Source of the DNA: Paenibacillus artemisiicola
GTDB taxonomy: Bacteria > Bacillota > Bacilli > Paenibacillales > Paenibacillaceae
Direction of reading: 5' to 3'
Length of the DNA stretch: 64,000 nucleotides
NCBI RefSeq assembly: GCF_017652985.1
Contig: NZ_JAGGDJ010000001.1
Span: 62,001 to 126,000 of the forward strand
Below, one piece after another: positions 7,253 to 14,768 of the stretch. Each line of letters starts with the position of its first letter. The stretch's first letter is position 1. A program made the translations under genes and the position numbers. The notes under the pieces are model-generated. The model saw only the letters and a program-made list of their open reading frames with translations. It ran no database searches and was not told the DNA's origin.

Positions 7253-8230
7253 ATGAAATTCGATATGAAATACGCGATCGCGGTGTTCCTCGGCGCCGTC
7301 AGCTACGGCATCCTGTCCACCATCGTCGTCAAGGCGTACGGACGCGGTTACGAGCTTGGCGAGGTCGTGGGCTCGCAGCTGCTGGTCGGCTTCGTGCTGT
7401 CCTGGCTGCTGGCCGCGGTCACCAAGCGGAACGCCATCCGCAAACGGCGCAACGCCGTCGGCTCGGGAGAGGGCGGCCGTTCGGCCGTGCCGGCGCGTCC
7501 CGCGCTGTCATGGAAGCAGCGGCTGCTGCTGATGGCGGCGGGCATGCCGACGGCGCTGACGGGCCTGCTGTATTACCAATCGCTGCGCTATATTCCGAAT
7601 TCGCTCGCGATCATCCTGCTGTTCCAGTTCACGTGGATGGGCGTGCTGGTCGACGCGGTGCGCCGGCGCAAGCGGCCAAGCAATTTGATGCTGATTACGC
7701 TTGCCGTTCTCTTCGGCGGCACGCTGATGGCGGCTGGCATTCTGGATCACGGCCTGGCGAACTTCGATGCGCTCGGCGCCGCGCTGGGCCTGTCGGCGGC
7801 CGTCAGCTATACGATGTTCGTCCTGTTCAGCGGCAAAGCCGTTCCGTCCGCGGAGCCGGCCTACCGCAGCGCCTGGATGATCACCGGCGGCCTGATTCTT
7901 GTATTCGTCCTGTTTCCGCCGGCCTTCTTGTTTAACGGCCTGATCTGGGGGCCGCTGCTGCTGTTCGGCTTCTTGCTCGGCTTGTTCGGCGCCTTCATCC
8001 CGCCCGTGCTGTTCGCGGCCGGCGTGCCTCACGTCGGCGAAGGGATGGCCGCCGTGCTCGGCGCTTCGGAGCTCCCGGTCGCCGTCATGCTGTCCGCCGT
8101 CGTCCTGCACGAATCGGTGAGCGTCCTGCAGTGGGCCGGCGTCGTGCTGGTGCTCCTCGGCGTCGCGATGCCGGAGGTCGTCCGGCGGCTTCCGCATTCG
8201 CGGCCGAAAGGCGGGGCGCATCGGGCGTAA
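7253..8230 (+). CDS. EamA/DMT family exporter under purine riboswitch control
   Basis: 325 residues from the ATG at 7253 with GGAAGGAGA upstream. About ten membrane segments in two EamA-like halves are visible (FLGAVSYGILSTIVVK at the start; a second repeat from LGAALGLSAAVSYTMFVLF; ending QWAGVVLVLLGVAMPEV). A charged loop of about 30 residues separates helices 2 and 3. DMT exporters move amino acids, nucleosides or drugs outward by proton exchange. Because its leader is a guanine-type riboswitch wired as an ON switch, purine base or nucleoside export is the natural inference; the sequence alone does not show the substrate. Confidence 0.9.
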   Translation: MKFDMKYAIAVFLGAVSYGILSTIVVKAYGRGYELGEVVGSQLLVGFVLSWLLAAVTKRNAIRKRRNAVGSGEGGRSAVPARPALSWKQRLLLMAAGMPTALTGLLYYQSLRYIPNSLAIILLFQFTWMGVLVDAVRRRKRPSNLMLITLAVLFGGTLMAAGILDHGLANFDALGAALGLSAAVSYTMFVLFSGKAVPSAEPAYRSAWMITGGLILVFVLFPPAFLFNGLIWGPLLLFGFLLGLFGAFIPPVLFAAGVPHVGEGMAAVLGASELPVAVMLSAVVLHESVSVLQWAGVVLVLLGVAMPEVVRRLPHSRPKGGAHRA

Positions 8231-8243
8231 CGCAACGTCTTTG

Positions 8244-8272
8244 TTGTCATCTCGCTTTGCGCCGGGTATAGT
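8244..8272 (+). promoter_or_regulatory. Promoter of the DUF1697 gene
   Basis: TTGTCA (8244-8249), a 17-base spacer, then TATAGT (8267-8272), ending 33 bases before the start codon. Confidence 0.7.
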
Positions 8273-8305
8273 GGAAGCAGCTTGGACGGAGGGGAGGAAG
8301 CGGGC

Positions 8306-8845
8306 ATGACGAATTACGCCGCGCTCGTTCGCGGCATCAACGTCGGCGGCAAGAACAAGCTGGCCATGGCGGACTTGAAGCGCGAGCTGGAGGCGATCGG
8401 CCTCTCGAAGGTGCAGACGTACATTCAGAGCGGCAACGTCGTCTTCCGGTCCGCGAAGGACGCCGGCGAGCTCCGGGACGCCATCGAGCAGGCCATTACG
8501 CGAATCTCGGGCATTCGCGCCAAGGTGATGATCCGCGAGCAGCGCGAGCTGGACGCCATCGTCGCCGGGTGTCCCTATGAGGAAGCGGCCGCGGCGGAGG
8601 GCAAGAGCGTTCACCTGTCGGTGTTGAACGAGCCGCTGAGCGGCCCGCAGCTGGAGAAGCTAAGCGCGGGCTGCTCGGAGCTGGACCGGTTTCAGGCGGA
8701 CGGCACGGTCGTCTACTGCCATTACGGCCAAAGCATTCGGGATTCCAAGCTGGCGGCCAACTTCGCCAAGCTCGGCGACGTCGTGACGACCCGCAATTGG
8801 AACACGGTCGTGAAGCTGCAGGCGATGCTGCGCGCGATGGACTGA
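8306..8845 (+). CDS. DUF1697 family protein
   Basis: 179 residues from the ATG at 8306, with GGAGGGGAGGAAG upstream. The N-terminus YAALVRGINVGGKNKLAM and the following VQTYIQSGNVVF are the hallmark of DUF1697, a family of small cytoplasmic alpha/beta proteins of unknown function; the C-terminal TRNWNTVVKLQAML is also typical. It has its own promoter and lies alone between the riboswitch-controlled exporter and a minus-strand small gene. Confidence 0.9.
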   Translation: MTNYAALVRGINVGGKNKLAMADLKRELEAIGLSKVQTYIQSGNVVFRSAKDAGELRDAIEQAITRISGIRAKVMIREQRELDAIVAGCPYEEAAAAEGKSVHLSVLNEPLSGPQLEKLSAGCSELDRFQADGTVVYCHYGQSIRDSKLAANFAKLGDVVTTRNWNTVVKLQAMLRAMD

Positions 8846-8930
8846 CGGGGCTCGGCTCCGCGGATTGCAGGCGCCGGAATGAAGCGGCGAATCTTCAATG
8901 AACGGAAGACGAGCCGAAGACGCCGCAAAG

Positions 8931-8964
8931 GAAGAAACCTCCCGGGATGAGGGAGGCTTCTTTT
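8931..8964. terminator. Bidirectional terminator
   Basis: GAAACCTCCC and GGGAGGCTTC form an imperfect 10-bp stem with a 7-base loop. TTTT follows on the plus strand and TTTCTTCCTTT on the minus strand, so it can serve both the DUF1697 gene and the small minus-strand gene. Confidence 0.7.
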
Positions 8965-9010
8965 CGCGTCGCGTGCGCGTACGAACGGCGAATCACCGCT
9001 CGCGAACCGT

Positions 9011-9181
9011 TTATGCTTCTTCCTCGTTCTGCGCCGAACGGTTGGCGGAAGCGCCGGATTGGAACGCTTCGGCGGCTTCTTCGGCGGAGAACTCGGTGTC
9101 GTCCTGGCCCGGAACCGGCAGCTTGTTCAGCTCGGAGGACTGTACGTCGGCTTTCGTTACTTCGTTATTCGCGTTGTTCAT
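9011..9181 (-). CDS. Small acidic protein, 56 residues, unknown function
   Basis: A minus-strand ATG at 9181 is preceded by a full AAGGAGGTG site at ideal distance and opens a 56-codon frame ending in TAA at 9011-9013. The product (MNNANNEVTK at the start, LPVPGQDDTEF in the middle, ANRSAQNEEEA at the end) is hydrophilic, acidic, lacks Cys and Trp, and is rich in Ala, Glu, Asn and Gln. The composition and the DTEFSAEEA stretch recall small sporulation proteins (gamma-type SASP or YfhD-like), but the match is too weak for a name. Terminator at 8931-8964. Confidence 0.7.
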   Translation of the reverse strand: MNNANNEVTKADVQSSELNKLPVPGQDDTEFSAEEAAEAFQSGASANRSAQNEEEA

Positions 9182-9390
9182 CTATGTACACCTCCTTGCA
9201 GCGTGCGTTGGATGGCAATGGCAGCCAATTGTAGAATGCCCCCGGAGGGCGGCATCGTATACGCGTTTACGAATTCTTTACGGCGCCTGCCCGCCAATCG
9301 AATTGGAAACGGCTACCATTGGCGTCCGCGTCCATGAAAGCGTTATAATAGAGGTCAGACTATGTTTGACGAAAGCGGGGTTGAACATTC

Positions 9391-10095
9391 ATGAGAATCG
9401 TCATTACCGGCGCCAGCCGCGGCTTGGGCTACGAGCTTGCGGTCATCGCCGCGAAGCGCGGCCATCAGATCGTCGCGGGCGTCCGCGACAAAACGGCGGC
9501 CGAAGCGCGTTACGGCGCATTGGAAGAAGAACTTCGCGCGCGGATCGAGCTGTTCGAGCTCGACGTCACGAACGACGCGTCGATCGAGCGGCTTGCCGAC
9601 GAATTGAAAGAGCGGGAAGCGCCGATCGACGCGCTCGTGAACAACGCCGCGATTCTGCTCGGCCGCGAGGCCGGCATCGAATCGCTGGCGTTCGCGGACG
9701 TGGCGGCTTCGTTCGAGACGAACCTGTTCGGCCCGATCAAATTGATCCAGGCGCTGCTGCCGGCGCTGCGCAAGGCGAGCCTGCCGTCCATCATGAACAT
9801 TTCGTCCGAGGCGGGAGCGTTCGCCAATGCGTACGCGGGCGACTATCCGTACGGCTTGACGAAGTCCGCGCTCACGTTCCTGTCGGAGAAGCTGCGCAAG
9901 GAGCTGGAGCCGCAGGGCTTCCAGGTGCTGGCGATTCATCCGGGCTGGATGAAGACCGACATGGGCGGGGACCGGGCGCCGGGCGATCCCGTCGAAGCGG
10001 CCCGGCAGCTGGTCGGCATTCTGGAGCGCGTGCGTCCCCTTCGGGTCAAGAAGCACGGATTCGTCGATCCGGCCGGGCGCGAGCTGCCGATTTAA
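9391..10095 (+). CDS. Short-chain dehydrogenase/reductase
   Basis: 234 residues. The classical SDR signatures are in order: TGASRGLG at residues 6-13 (cofactor-binding Gly motif), an LDVTN acidic turn, LVNNAAIL, a MNISSEAGA strand with the catalytic Ser, and YPYGLTKSA with the catalytic Tyr and Lys, then HPGWMKTDMGG. The length and the C-factor-like layout resemble the CsgA/sniffer subgroup. Substrate unknown. A -10-like TATAAT lies at 9344-9349 and a strong hairpin follows downstream. Confidence 0.9.
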   Translation: MRIVITGASRGLGYELAVIAAKRGHQIVAGVRDKTAAEARYGALEEELRARIELFELDVTNDASIERLADELKEREAPIDALVNNAAILLGREAGIESLAFADVAASFETNLFGPIKLIQALLPALRKASLPSIMNISSEAGAFANAYAGDYPYGLTKSALTFLSEKLRKELEPQGFQVLAIHPGWMKTDMGGDRAPGDPVEAARQLVGILERVRPLRVKKHGFVDPAGRELPI

Positions 10096-10176
10096 GATTC
10101 TGTTTTGAGTCCCGAACGAAACCTCAAATGACTCCCAATGGAATCCTTATTTTAAGTCCTTATGCAGTGAAGCAAT

Positions 10177-10222
10177 AACCGCGGTTTTCCCGGGCGCGCC
10201 CGGGAACCGCGGTTCTTTTTTG
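10177..10222 (+). terminator. Terminator after the SDR gene
   Basis: AACCGCGGTT with CCCGGGCG pairs with CGCCCGGG and ACCGCGGTT, giving a stem of about 17 bp, followed by CTTTTTTG. It lies 80 bases past the SDR stop. Confidence 0.85.
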
Positions 10223-10268
10223 CGTCCGGGAGCGGGGGCGGGCACCGCCAGGATGACGTGCCTGAAGC

Positions 10269-10306
10269 AAAAAAGCGTTCCGGACCCCGGGTCCGGAACG
10301 CTTTTT
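10269..10306. terminator. Bidirectional terminator between SDR and DHA2 exporter
   Basis: GCGTTCCGGACC and GGTCCGGAACGC form a perfect stem flanked by AAAAAA on the left and TTTTT on the right. It mainly ends the minus-strand exporter gene that stops at 10317. Confidence 0.9.
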
Positions 10307-10316
10307 CATCCTGTCG

Positions 10317-11780
10317 TCAGCCCATGTCCACCGCATGGGAGACCGGCGGGTTCGCCGCGTCCGTCTTCGGCCGCTTCAGCGTGGCCGCGCACAGCAGGCC
10401 GAACACGGCCAGCCCGACGAGAACGTAATAGGCATCGTGGAACGCATGGGTCATCGCGTCCGGCATCGCCCTGCCGTCCGCCGCGTAATGCGCCGTCCGG
10501 TTGGCGATGATCGTCGTGAGGCCGGCGACCGAGAACGACGTCATGATCTGTTGGGCCGCGCTGGTCAGCGAGGTGACGCGGCTGACGAGGTTGCTCGGCG
10601 CGGACTGGATCAGGTGCGTGTTCAGCCCGAGGAACGACAGCCCCATGCCCATGCCGAGCATCGCGCGCGGCACGAGGAACTGCCACGGGCTCTCCGTCGG
10701 GTCGATCCGGGCGATCAGGAACGCGCCGACGCCGACGATCGTCAGCCCCGCCAGCACGAGCGGCCGCGCGCCGATGCGATCGTACAGCCGGCCGCCGATC
10801 GGCATGAACACGCCCGCGGCGATCGCCTGAGGCAGCGTCCACATGCCGGCTTTGAACGCGGACATGCCCATCAGCTTCTGCATGAAGAACGGCACCGAGA
10901 AGATGATGCCGAACATGACGAACTGAAGCACCCATTGCACGAGAATGCCGCGGGTGAAGAGCGAGGAGCGGAAGACGCGCAGCTCCAGCAGCGGCTCCTG
11001 CTTGCGGCTCAACTCGATGACGATGAAGGCGGCGAGGGCGACGACGCCGACGACGAGCCCGATGATCGTCTTGTCGGACGTCCAGCTGGTGGAGCCTTCG
11101 CTCAATCCGTACGACAAGCCGGCGAACGCGAGCGGGCCGATCAGGATGCCCAGCATGTCGAGCGACGTGTGCGATTTCTTCGGCAGGCTCGGAAGCAGCA
11201 GCGCGCATAGAATGACGCCGAGAATGCCGACGGGGATGTTGATCAGGAAGATCCACTGCCATTCGACGTAGTCGACGAGGTAACCGGCGATGATCGGGCC
11301 GAGCGCCGGGGCGAGCAGGATCGGCAGGCCCATGAGTCCCATGATCGAGCCGGCTTTCTCCGGCGGGCTCAGCCGGTACGTCATCGCGAACGCGATCGGA
11401 CTGACCATGCCGCCGCCGAGCCCTTGCAGCACCCGGTAGAAAATCAGCTGATCGACGGTAGTCGCGGTCGCGCACAGGACGGAGCCGATGGTGAAGAGCA
11501 CGAGCGAGACGATGAAAATCTGCTTGGAGCCGAACCGGTCCGTCATCCAGCCCGCAAGCGGAATGACGGCGGCCTGCGCGAGCGCGTAGCCGGTAATCGT
11601 CCATTGAACGGTTTCCAGCTTGCTGTGGAAGTCGTCCACGAGCTTGGGCACCGCGACGTTGACGGCCGTACTGTCCAGAATGACCATGAAAATGCCGACG
11701 ATGATGGCGAGAAGCGGACCAACCAATTGACGCATGGACGTGAACGGCACGGTTGGGGGAGCGGTACGTTGGGCGGACAT
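10317..11780 (-). CDS. DHA2 family MFS multidrug exporter (EmrB/QacA type)
   Basis: 487 residues with about 14 predicted membrane helices. Motif D1 of the DHA2 family is visible in helix 1 (MVILDSTAVNVAVPKL), motif A in loop 2-3 (GWMTDRFGSKQIF), an R in helix 4 (FYRVLQGLGGGM) and motif C in helix 5 (LAPALGPIIAGYL). These carry out drug-proton antiport at the membrane. Substrate cannot be inferred. It is monocistronic, with a terminator shared with the SDR gene; no regulator gene adjoins it. Confidence 0.92.
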   Translation of the reverse strand: MSAQRTAPPTVPFTSMRQLVGPLLAIIVGIFMVILDSTAVNVAVPKLVDDFHSKLETVQWTITGYALAQAAVIPLAGWMTDRFGSKQIFIVSLVLFTIGSVLCATATTVDQLIFYRVLQGLGGGMVSPIAFAMTYRLSPPEKAGSIMGLMGLPILLAPALGPIIAGYLVDYVEWQWIFLINIPVGILGVILCALLLPSLPKKSHTSLDMLGILIGPLAFAGLSYGLSEGSTSWTSDKTIIGLVVGVVALAAFIVIELSRKQEPLLELRVFRSSLFTRGILVQWVLQFVMFGIIFSVPFFMQKLMGMSAFKAGMWTLPQAIAAGVFMPIGGRLYDRIGARPLVLAGLTIVGVGAFLIARIDPTESPWQFLVPRAMLGMGMGLSFLGLNTHLIQSAPSNLVSRVTSLTSAAQQIMTSFSVAGLTTIIANRTAHYAADGRAMPDAMTHAFHDAYYVLVGLAVFGLLCAATLKRPKTDAANPPVSHAVDMG

Positions 11781-11956
11781 GTCGGGCCTCCTAAATACGA
11801 TTTGTTTCCACTTTAAGCCGTTGCGAAATGGAAGTCAAAGGAAAAATTGCGGCGAAAAAGCGACGATTTTCACAGCGGAGCCTACCGCAAGCATACCCCT
11901 CGCCGGTGACAAGGGCTGTCAGTGAAAACCGCTTGTCCCGCGCTGCCGGACAAATA

Positions 11957-11982
11957 AAAAAGAGGCGTTCTCCGCCCCTTGC
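11957..11982 (-). terminator. Probable terminator of tdk
   Basis: A short GC stem (GGGGCG / CGCCTC with one G-T pair) is followed on the minus strand by TTTTTTATTTG, seven bases past the tdk stop codon. Confidence 0.65.
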
Positions 11983-11988
11983 CGCCGC

Positions 11989-12606
11989 TTATGCTTCCGG
12001 TTCGTCCAGCGCCGTGTCGATTTCGCGGAAGGCCTGGTTGTAGCACCGCCTGCAGACCGGCTTGTAATCGTCGTTGCCGCCGATCTGGATCTGCTCGCCG
12101 GAGTTGCTCGGCTTCCCGTCGCGAAACCGGATGACCATCGTCGCTTTGCGGTCGCAGTACCAGCAGATCGTCTTGATCTCTTCGATCTTGTCCGCCTGGA
12201 TCAGAAGATTATAGCTGCCCTCGAACAGCTGGTTTTGAAAATCGTTTTTGAGCCCGAACGCCATCACGGGGATGTTCAGCTCGTCCACCACGCGCGTTAG
12301 CGCCAGGATATGATGCTTCTTCAGGAACTGGGCTTCGTCGATGAGCACGCAGTAAATTTGCTTCGGGCCCGAGGCGGACAGATGCGACTTGACGTCCGCG
12401 TACAGGTCGGTATCCGCCTCCACCGGAATCGCTTCCCGCTCGAAGCCGACCCGCGAACCGACCAGCTTCGACGTGCCGCGCGCGCTGAAGGACGGCGAAT
12501 AGATGAGCACCCGTTTTCCCTGTTCCTCGTAATTATGGGCGACCTTGATGATTTCGAACGATTTCCCGCTGTTCATCGTTCCGTATTTATAATACAGCTG
12601 AGCCAT
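11989..12606 (-). CDS. tdk: Thymidine kinase, type II
   Basis: 205 residues, the usual length. Residues 9-16 are the Walker A loop [16 protein letters not shown] near 89-95 holds the Walker B Asp and the catalytic Glu at 91; the zinc-binding lasso domain carries CWYC and CRRC pairs, and the substrate loop is seen around the [11 protein letters not shown] stretch. It phosphorylates thymidine with ATP for nucleotide salvage. Flanked by terminators on both sides, so transcribed alone. Confidence 0.96.
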   Translation of the reverse strand: MAQLYYKYGTMNSGKSFEIIKVAHNYEEQGKRVLIYSPSFSARGTSKLVGSRVGFEREAIPVEADTDLYADVKSHLSASGPKQIYCVLIDEAQFLKKHHILALTRVVDELNIPVMAFGLKNDFQNQLFEGSYNLLIQADKIEEIKTICWYCDRKATMVIRFRDGKPSNSGEQIQIGGNDDYKPVCRRCYNQAFREIDTALDEPEA

Positions 12607-12680
12607 TGCAATCTCTCCTACGCATGATGTCTTTTACTGGTGTACCATATTTGAACGAAGCTGACAAGGCGGCGCCGGCA

Positions 12681-12713
12681 AAATAAAACAGCCGCCGGAT
12701 TCCCGGCAGCTGT
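12681..12713 (-). terminator. Terminator of the small membrane protein gene
   Basis: ACAGC-CGCCGG and CCGGCA-GCTGT pair around a 4-base loop, followed on the minus strand by TTTTATTTT. It starts 12 bases past the stop at 12725. Confidence 0.85.
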
Positions 12714-12724
12714 CCTGAACGCGA

Positions 12725-13012
12725 TTACAATTTGCCTTTCAAATCCATCAGATATTTGACGACGACACCGAATGCGCCAATGTAGAAAGCCGTTTCCATG
12801 ATCCAGCCGGTGCTATCGAAGACGGTCATGTTGGAAAGCATGAACAGCGGGAGCACGAACATGACGAGATCGGACAGGTACTTCGTGATGAGGTCGCTGG
12901 AGAACGCGCCGTCCTTCAGGGATTGGTAGAGGCCGACAAGGAAATTGAGGCCCATGGCGCCCATAACGACCCACATCGAATAGAGCATCCAGTCGGTGAG
13001 TGCGAATGTCAT
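12725..13012 (-). CDS. Small integral membrane protein, conserved, unknown function
   Basis: 95 residues with three likely membrane helices (YSMWVVMGAMGLNFLVGLY; LSDLVMFVLPLFMLSNM; TAFYIGAFGVVVKYLMDL). An AGGTGAT-type site precedes the ATG at 13012. A clear paralogue lies 40 kb away at 53515-53823 with the same spacing of W..YSMW, SF.S or SLKDG loop, YL.D, VLPL and a final VVKY..D. No family name is recognised. The single-gene unit has its own terminator. Confidence 0.8.
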   Translation of the reverse strand: MTFALTDWMLYSMWVVMGAMGLNFLVGLYQSLKDGAFSSDLITKYLSDLVMFVLPLFMLSNMTVFDSTGWIMETAFYIGAFGVVVKYLMDLKGKL

Positions 13013-13184
13013 TTGAAATCACCTCCCCGCGGGAAGAGTAAGGGCATGGTACATCCTATGACGGAGGGAGGCGGGTCGTACCGGGGCCGTTGCTGATTTT
13101 GCCGGCGGGAAGGAGATCCGCCTAACGGCGGCGAATTGAACGAACGGCGAACGCTTAATCGCGACGAATCATACCCATCAAGGA

Positions 13185-13206
13185 CGAACGGCCGGGCGGC
13201 CGTTCG
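13185..13206 (+). promoter_or_regulatory. Perfect hairpin just upstream of the aldolase ribosome binding site
   Basis: CGAACGGCC (13185-13193) and GGCCGTTCG (13198-13206) form a perfect 9-bp stem with loop GGGC, ending three bases before the AAGGAG site. No T-run follows, so it is not a terminator; it may be an operator or a 5' end stabiliser. Confidence 0.5.
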
Positions 13207-13222
13207 CGTAAGGAGCATGCGC

Positions 13223-14338
13223 ATGGACGACAACATCACGCTGAAGCAGGCGTTCGACAAATCGGCGTATCCCGTCGGCGGACACGGCCGGCGCAACGCG
13301 GAGGTGCTCCTGGAAGCATTCCGCGGCATCGACGGGGAGACGGAGAGCGATATGTACGGCTCGGGCGCCGTCATCGAAGGGTTCCAGACGGAGATAGCCG
13401 AATATTTGGGCAAGCCCGCCGCGGTCTTCTTCCCGAGCGGGACGATGGCGCAGCAGATCGCGCTGCGGATCTGGAGCGACCGGCGGGGCAGCGCGACGGT
13501 CGCGTACCACCCGCTGTGCCATCTCGAGATTCACGAACAGAACGGGCTGCGCGAGCTGCACCGGCTGGAGCCGATCCTGCTGGCGGACAAGAGCCGCACG
13601 GTGCTGCCGCGGGACGTCGAGACGCTGGGCGCCGACGTCGCGTGCCTGCTGCTCGAGCTGCCTCAGCGCGAAATCGGCGGGCAGCTGCCGGATTACGCGG
13701 AGCTGGAGGCCATGTCGGCGCTGTGCCGCGAGCGGGGCATCAAGCTCCATCTCGACGGGGCGCGCCTGTTCGAAATTTTGCCTTACTACGGCAAGACCGC
13801 CGCGGAGGTCTGCGCGCTGTTCGACAGCGTGTACGTCTCGTTCTACAAGGGCATCGGCGGCATTGCGGGCGCGATTCTGGCCGGGCCCGAAGATTTCGCG
13901 GCCGAGTCGAAAATCTGGAAACGCCGGCACGGCGGCGACCTGATCAGCCTGTATCCGTACATCATCCCGGCCGAGCGGTATTTCCGCGAGCGGGTGCCGA
14001 AGATGGAGCGGTACTACCGCGACGCCGTCGAGCTGGCCGGGCTGTACAACGGCTGCCGCGGCGCGAAGACGCGGCCGCAGACGCCGGTGTCGAACATGTT
14101 CCACGTCCACCTCGACGCGCCGAAGGAAGACGCGGAGCGGATCTTCGCCGGCATCGCCGAGCGGACCGGCGTGGGGCTGACCGCGTACGTCAACGCCGCC
14201 GCGGAAGGCGGAAGCCAATTCGAGGTCAGCTTGGGCGACCGGTATGCCGGCGTGCCGGCGGATAAGCTGCGCGAAGCGTTCCGGCAGCTTGATGAAGCGC
14301 TCGGCGCTCAAGCTGCCGAGCCGAAGGCGGGGCAATAG
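13223..14338 (+). CDS. Low-specificity threonine aldolase / beta-eliminating lyase family
   Basis: 371 residues from the ATG at 13223, which has AAGGAG seven bases upstream; a longer reading from 13136 would cross the hairpin. Fold type I PLP enzyme: FFPSGTMAQQIAL near the N-terminus contacts the cofactor phosphate, LHLDGARLFEI carries the Asp that binds the pyridine nitrogen, and SFYKGIGGIAGAILAG supplies the Schiff-base Lys. The family splits L-threonine or allo-threonine to glycine and acetaldehyde. Exact substrate is not certain, as many relatives differ. Terminator follows at 14396. Confidence 0.88.
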   Translation: MDDNITLKQAFDKSAYPVGGHGRRNAEVLLEAFRGIDGETESDMYGSGAVIEGFQTEIAEYLGKPAAVFFPSGTMAQQIALRIWSDRRGSATVAYHPLCHLEIHEQNGLRELHRLEPILLADKSRTVLPRDVETLGADVACLLLELPQREIGGQLPDYAELEAMSALCRERGIKLHLDGARLFEILPYYGKTAAEVCALFDSVYVSFYKGIGGIAGAILAGPEDFAAESKIWKRRHGGDLISLYPYIIPAERYFRERVPKMERYYRDAVELAGLYNGCRGAKTRPQTPVSNMFHVHLDAPKEDAERIFAGIAERTGVGLTAYVNAAAEGGSQFEVSLGDRYAGVPADKLREAFRQLDEALGAQAAEPKAGQ

Positions 14339-14395
14339 CAGCCGCTTCCAATCGTTGGATCCGTTTATGTAGAATAGGGAAATAGCGGAAGAGGA

Positions 14396-14426
14396 AGTCC
14401 CGCAGCGGAAGCTGCGGGACTTTTTG
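14396..14426 (+). terminator. Terminator after the aldolase gene
   Basis: AGTCCCGCAG and CTGCGGGACT form a perfect 10-bp stem with a 6-base loop, followed by TTTTTG. Confidence 0.92.
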
Positions 14427-14427
14427 T

Positions 14428-14768
14428 CACAAAACCAATTGTACACGCTCTCCGACACCGTGAAGCACGTGACCGTTCAACGCGGCGGACGCGCAGTTGA
14501 CGGCCGTCATTTTCTTTTCGTAACGGGCAAAGGAAAGAAACTGAATTGAACGCCCGGGAGCGGCCATAGCGGCCGCCGCCCCGGCGCAAGCTGGCCAGCC
14601 GGAACGTCCGGCCGGCCTGTTTGGTCTGCCCGCGAGCCTGACCGTGCGCCGATGCCGTAATCGCGCTCGCCTTGCCGCGCCGGATGCAGGGCCGCTTCGC
14701 CATGCGAATAAACCTAAGGGCCGATTGGCAAAATGAAGGAACGGATCAAGAAAAAGGAGGGCCACGCC
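14428..14768. other. Intergenic stretch before the germination operon
   Basis: Open frames here are short, carry no ribosome binding site and have the composition of antisense GC-rich DNA. A sporulation promoter (sigma-G) for the ger operon would be expected, but I could not identify a convincing -35/-10 pair. I see nothing else. Confidence 0.4.

Noticed and set aside
14427..14765. A 112-codon minus-strand frame before the ger operon
   Set aside because: No ribosome binding site and low-complexity Arg/Ala/Gly composition; it overlaps the gerA ribosome binding site region.
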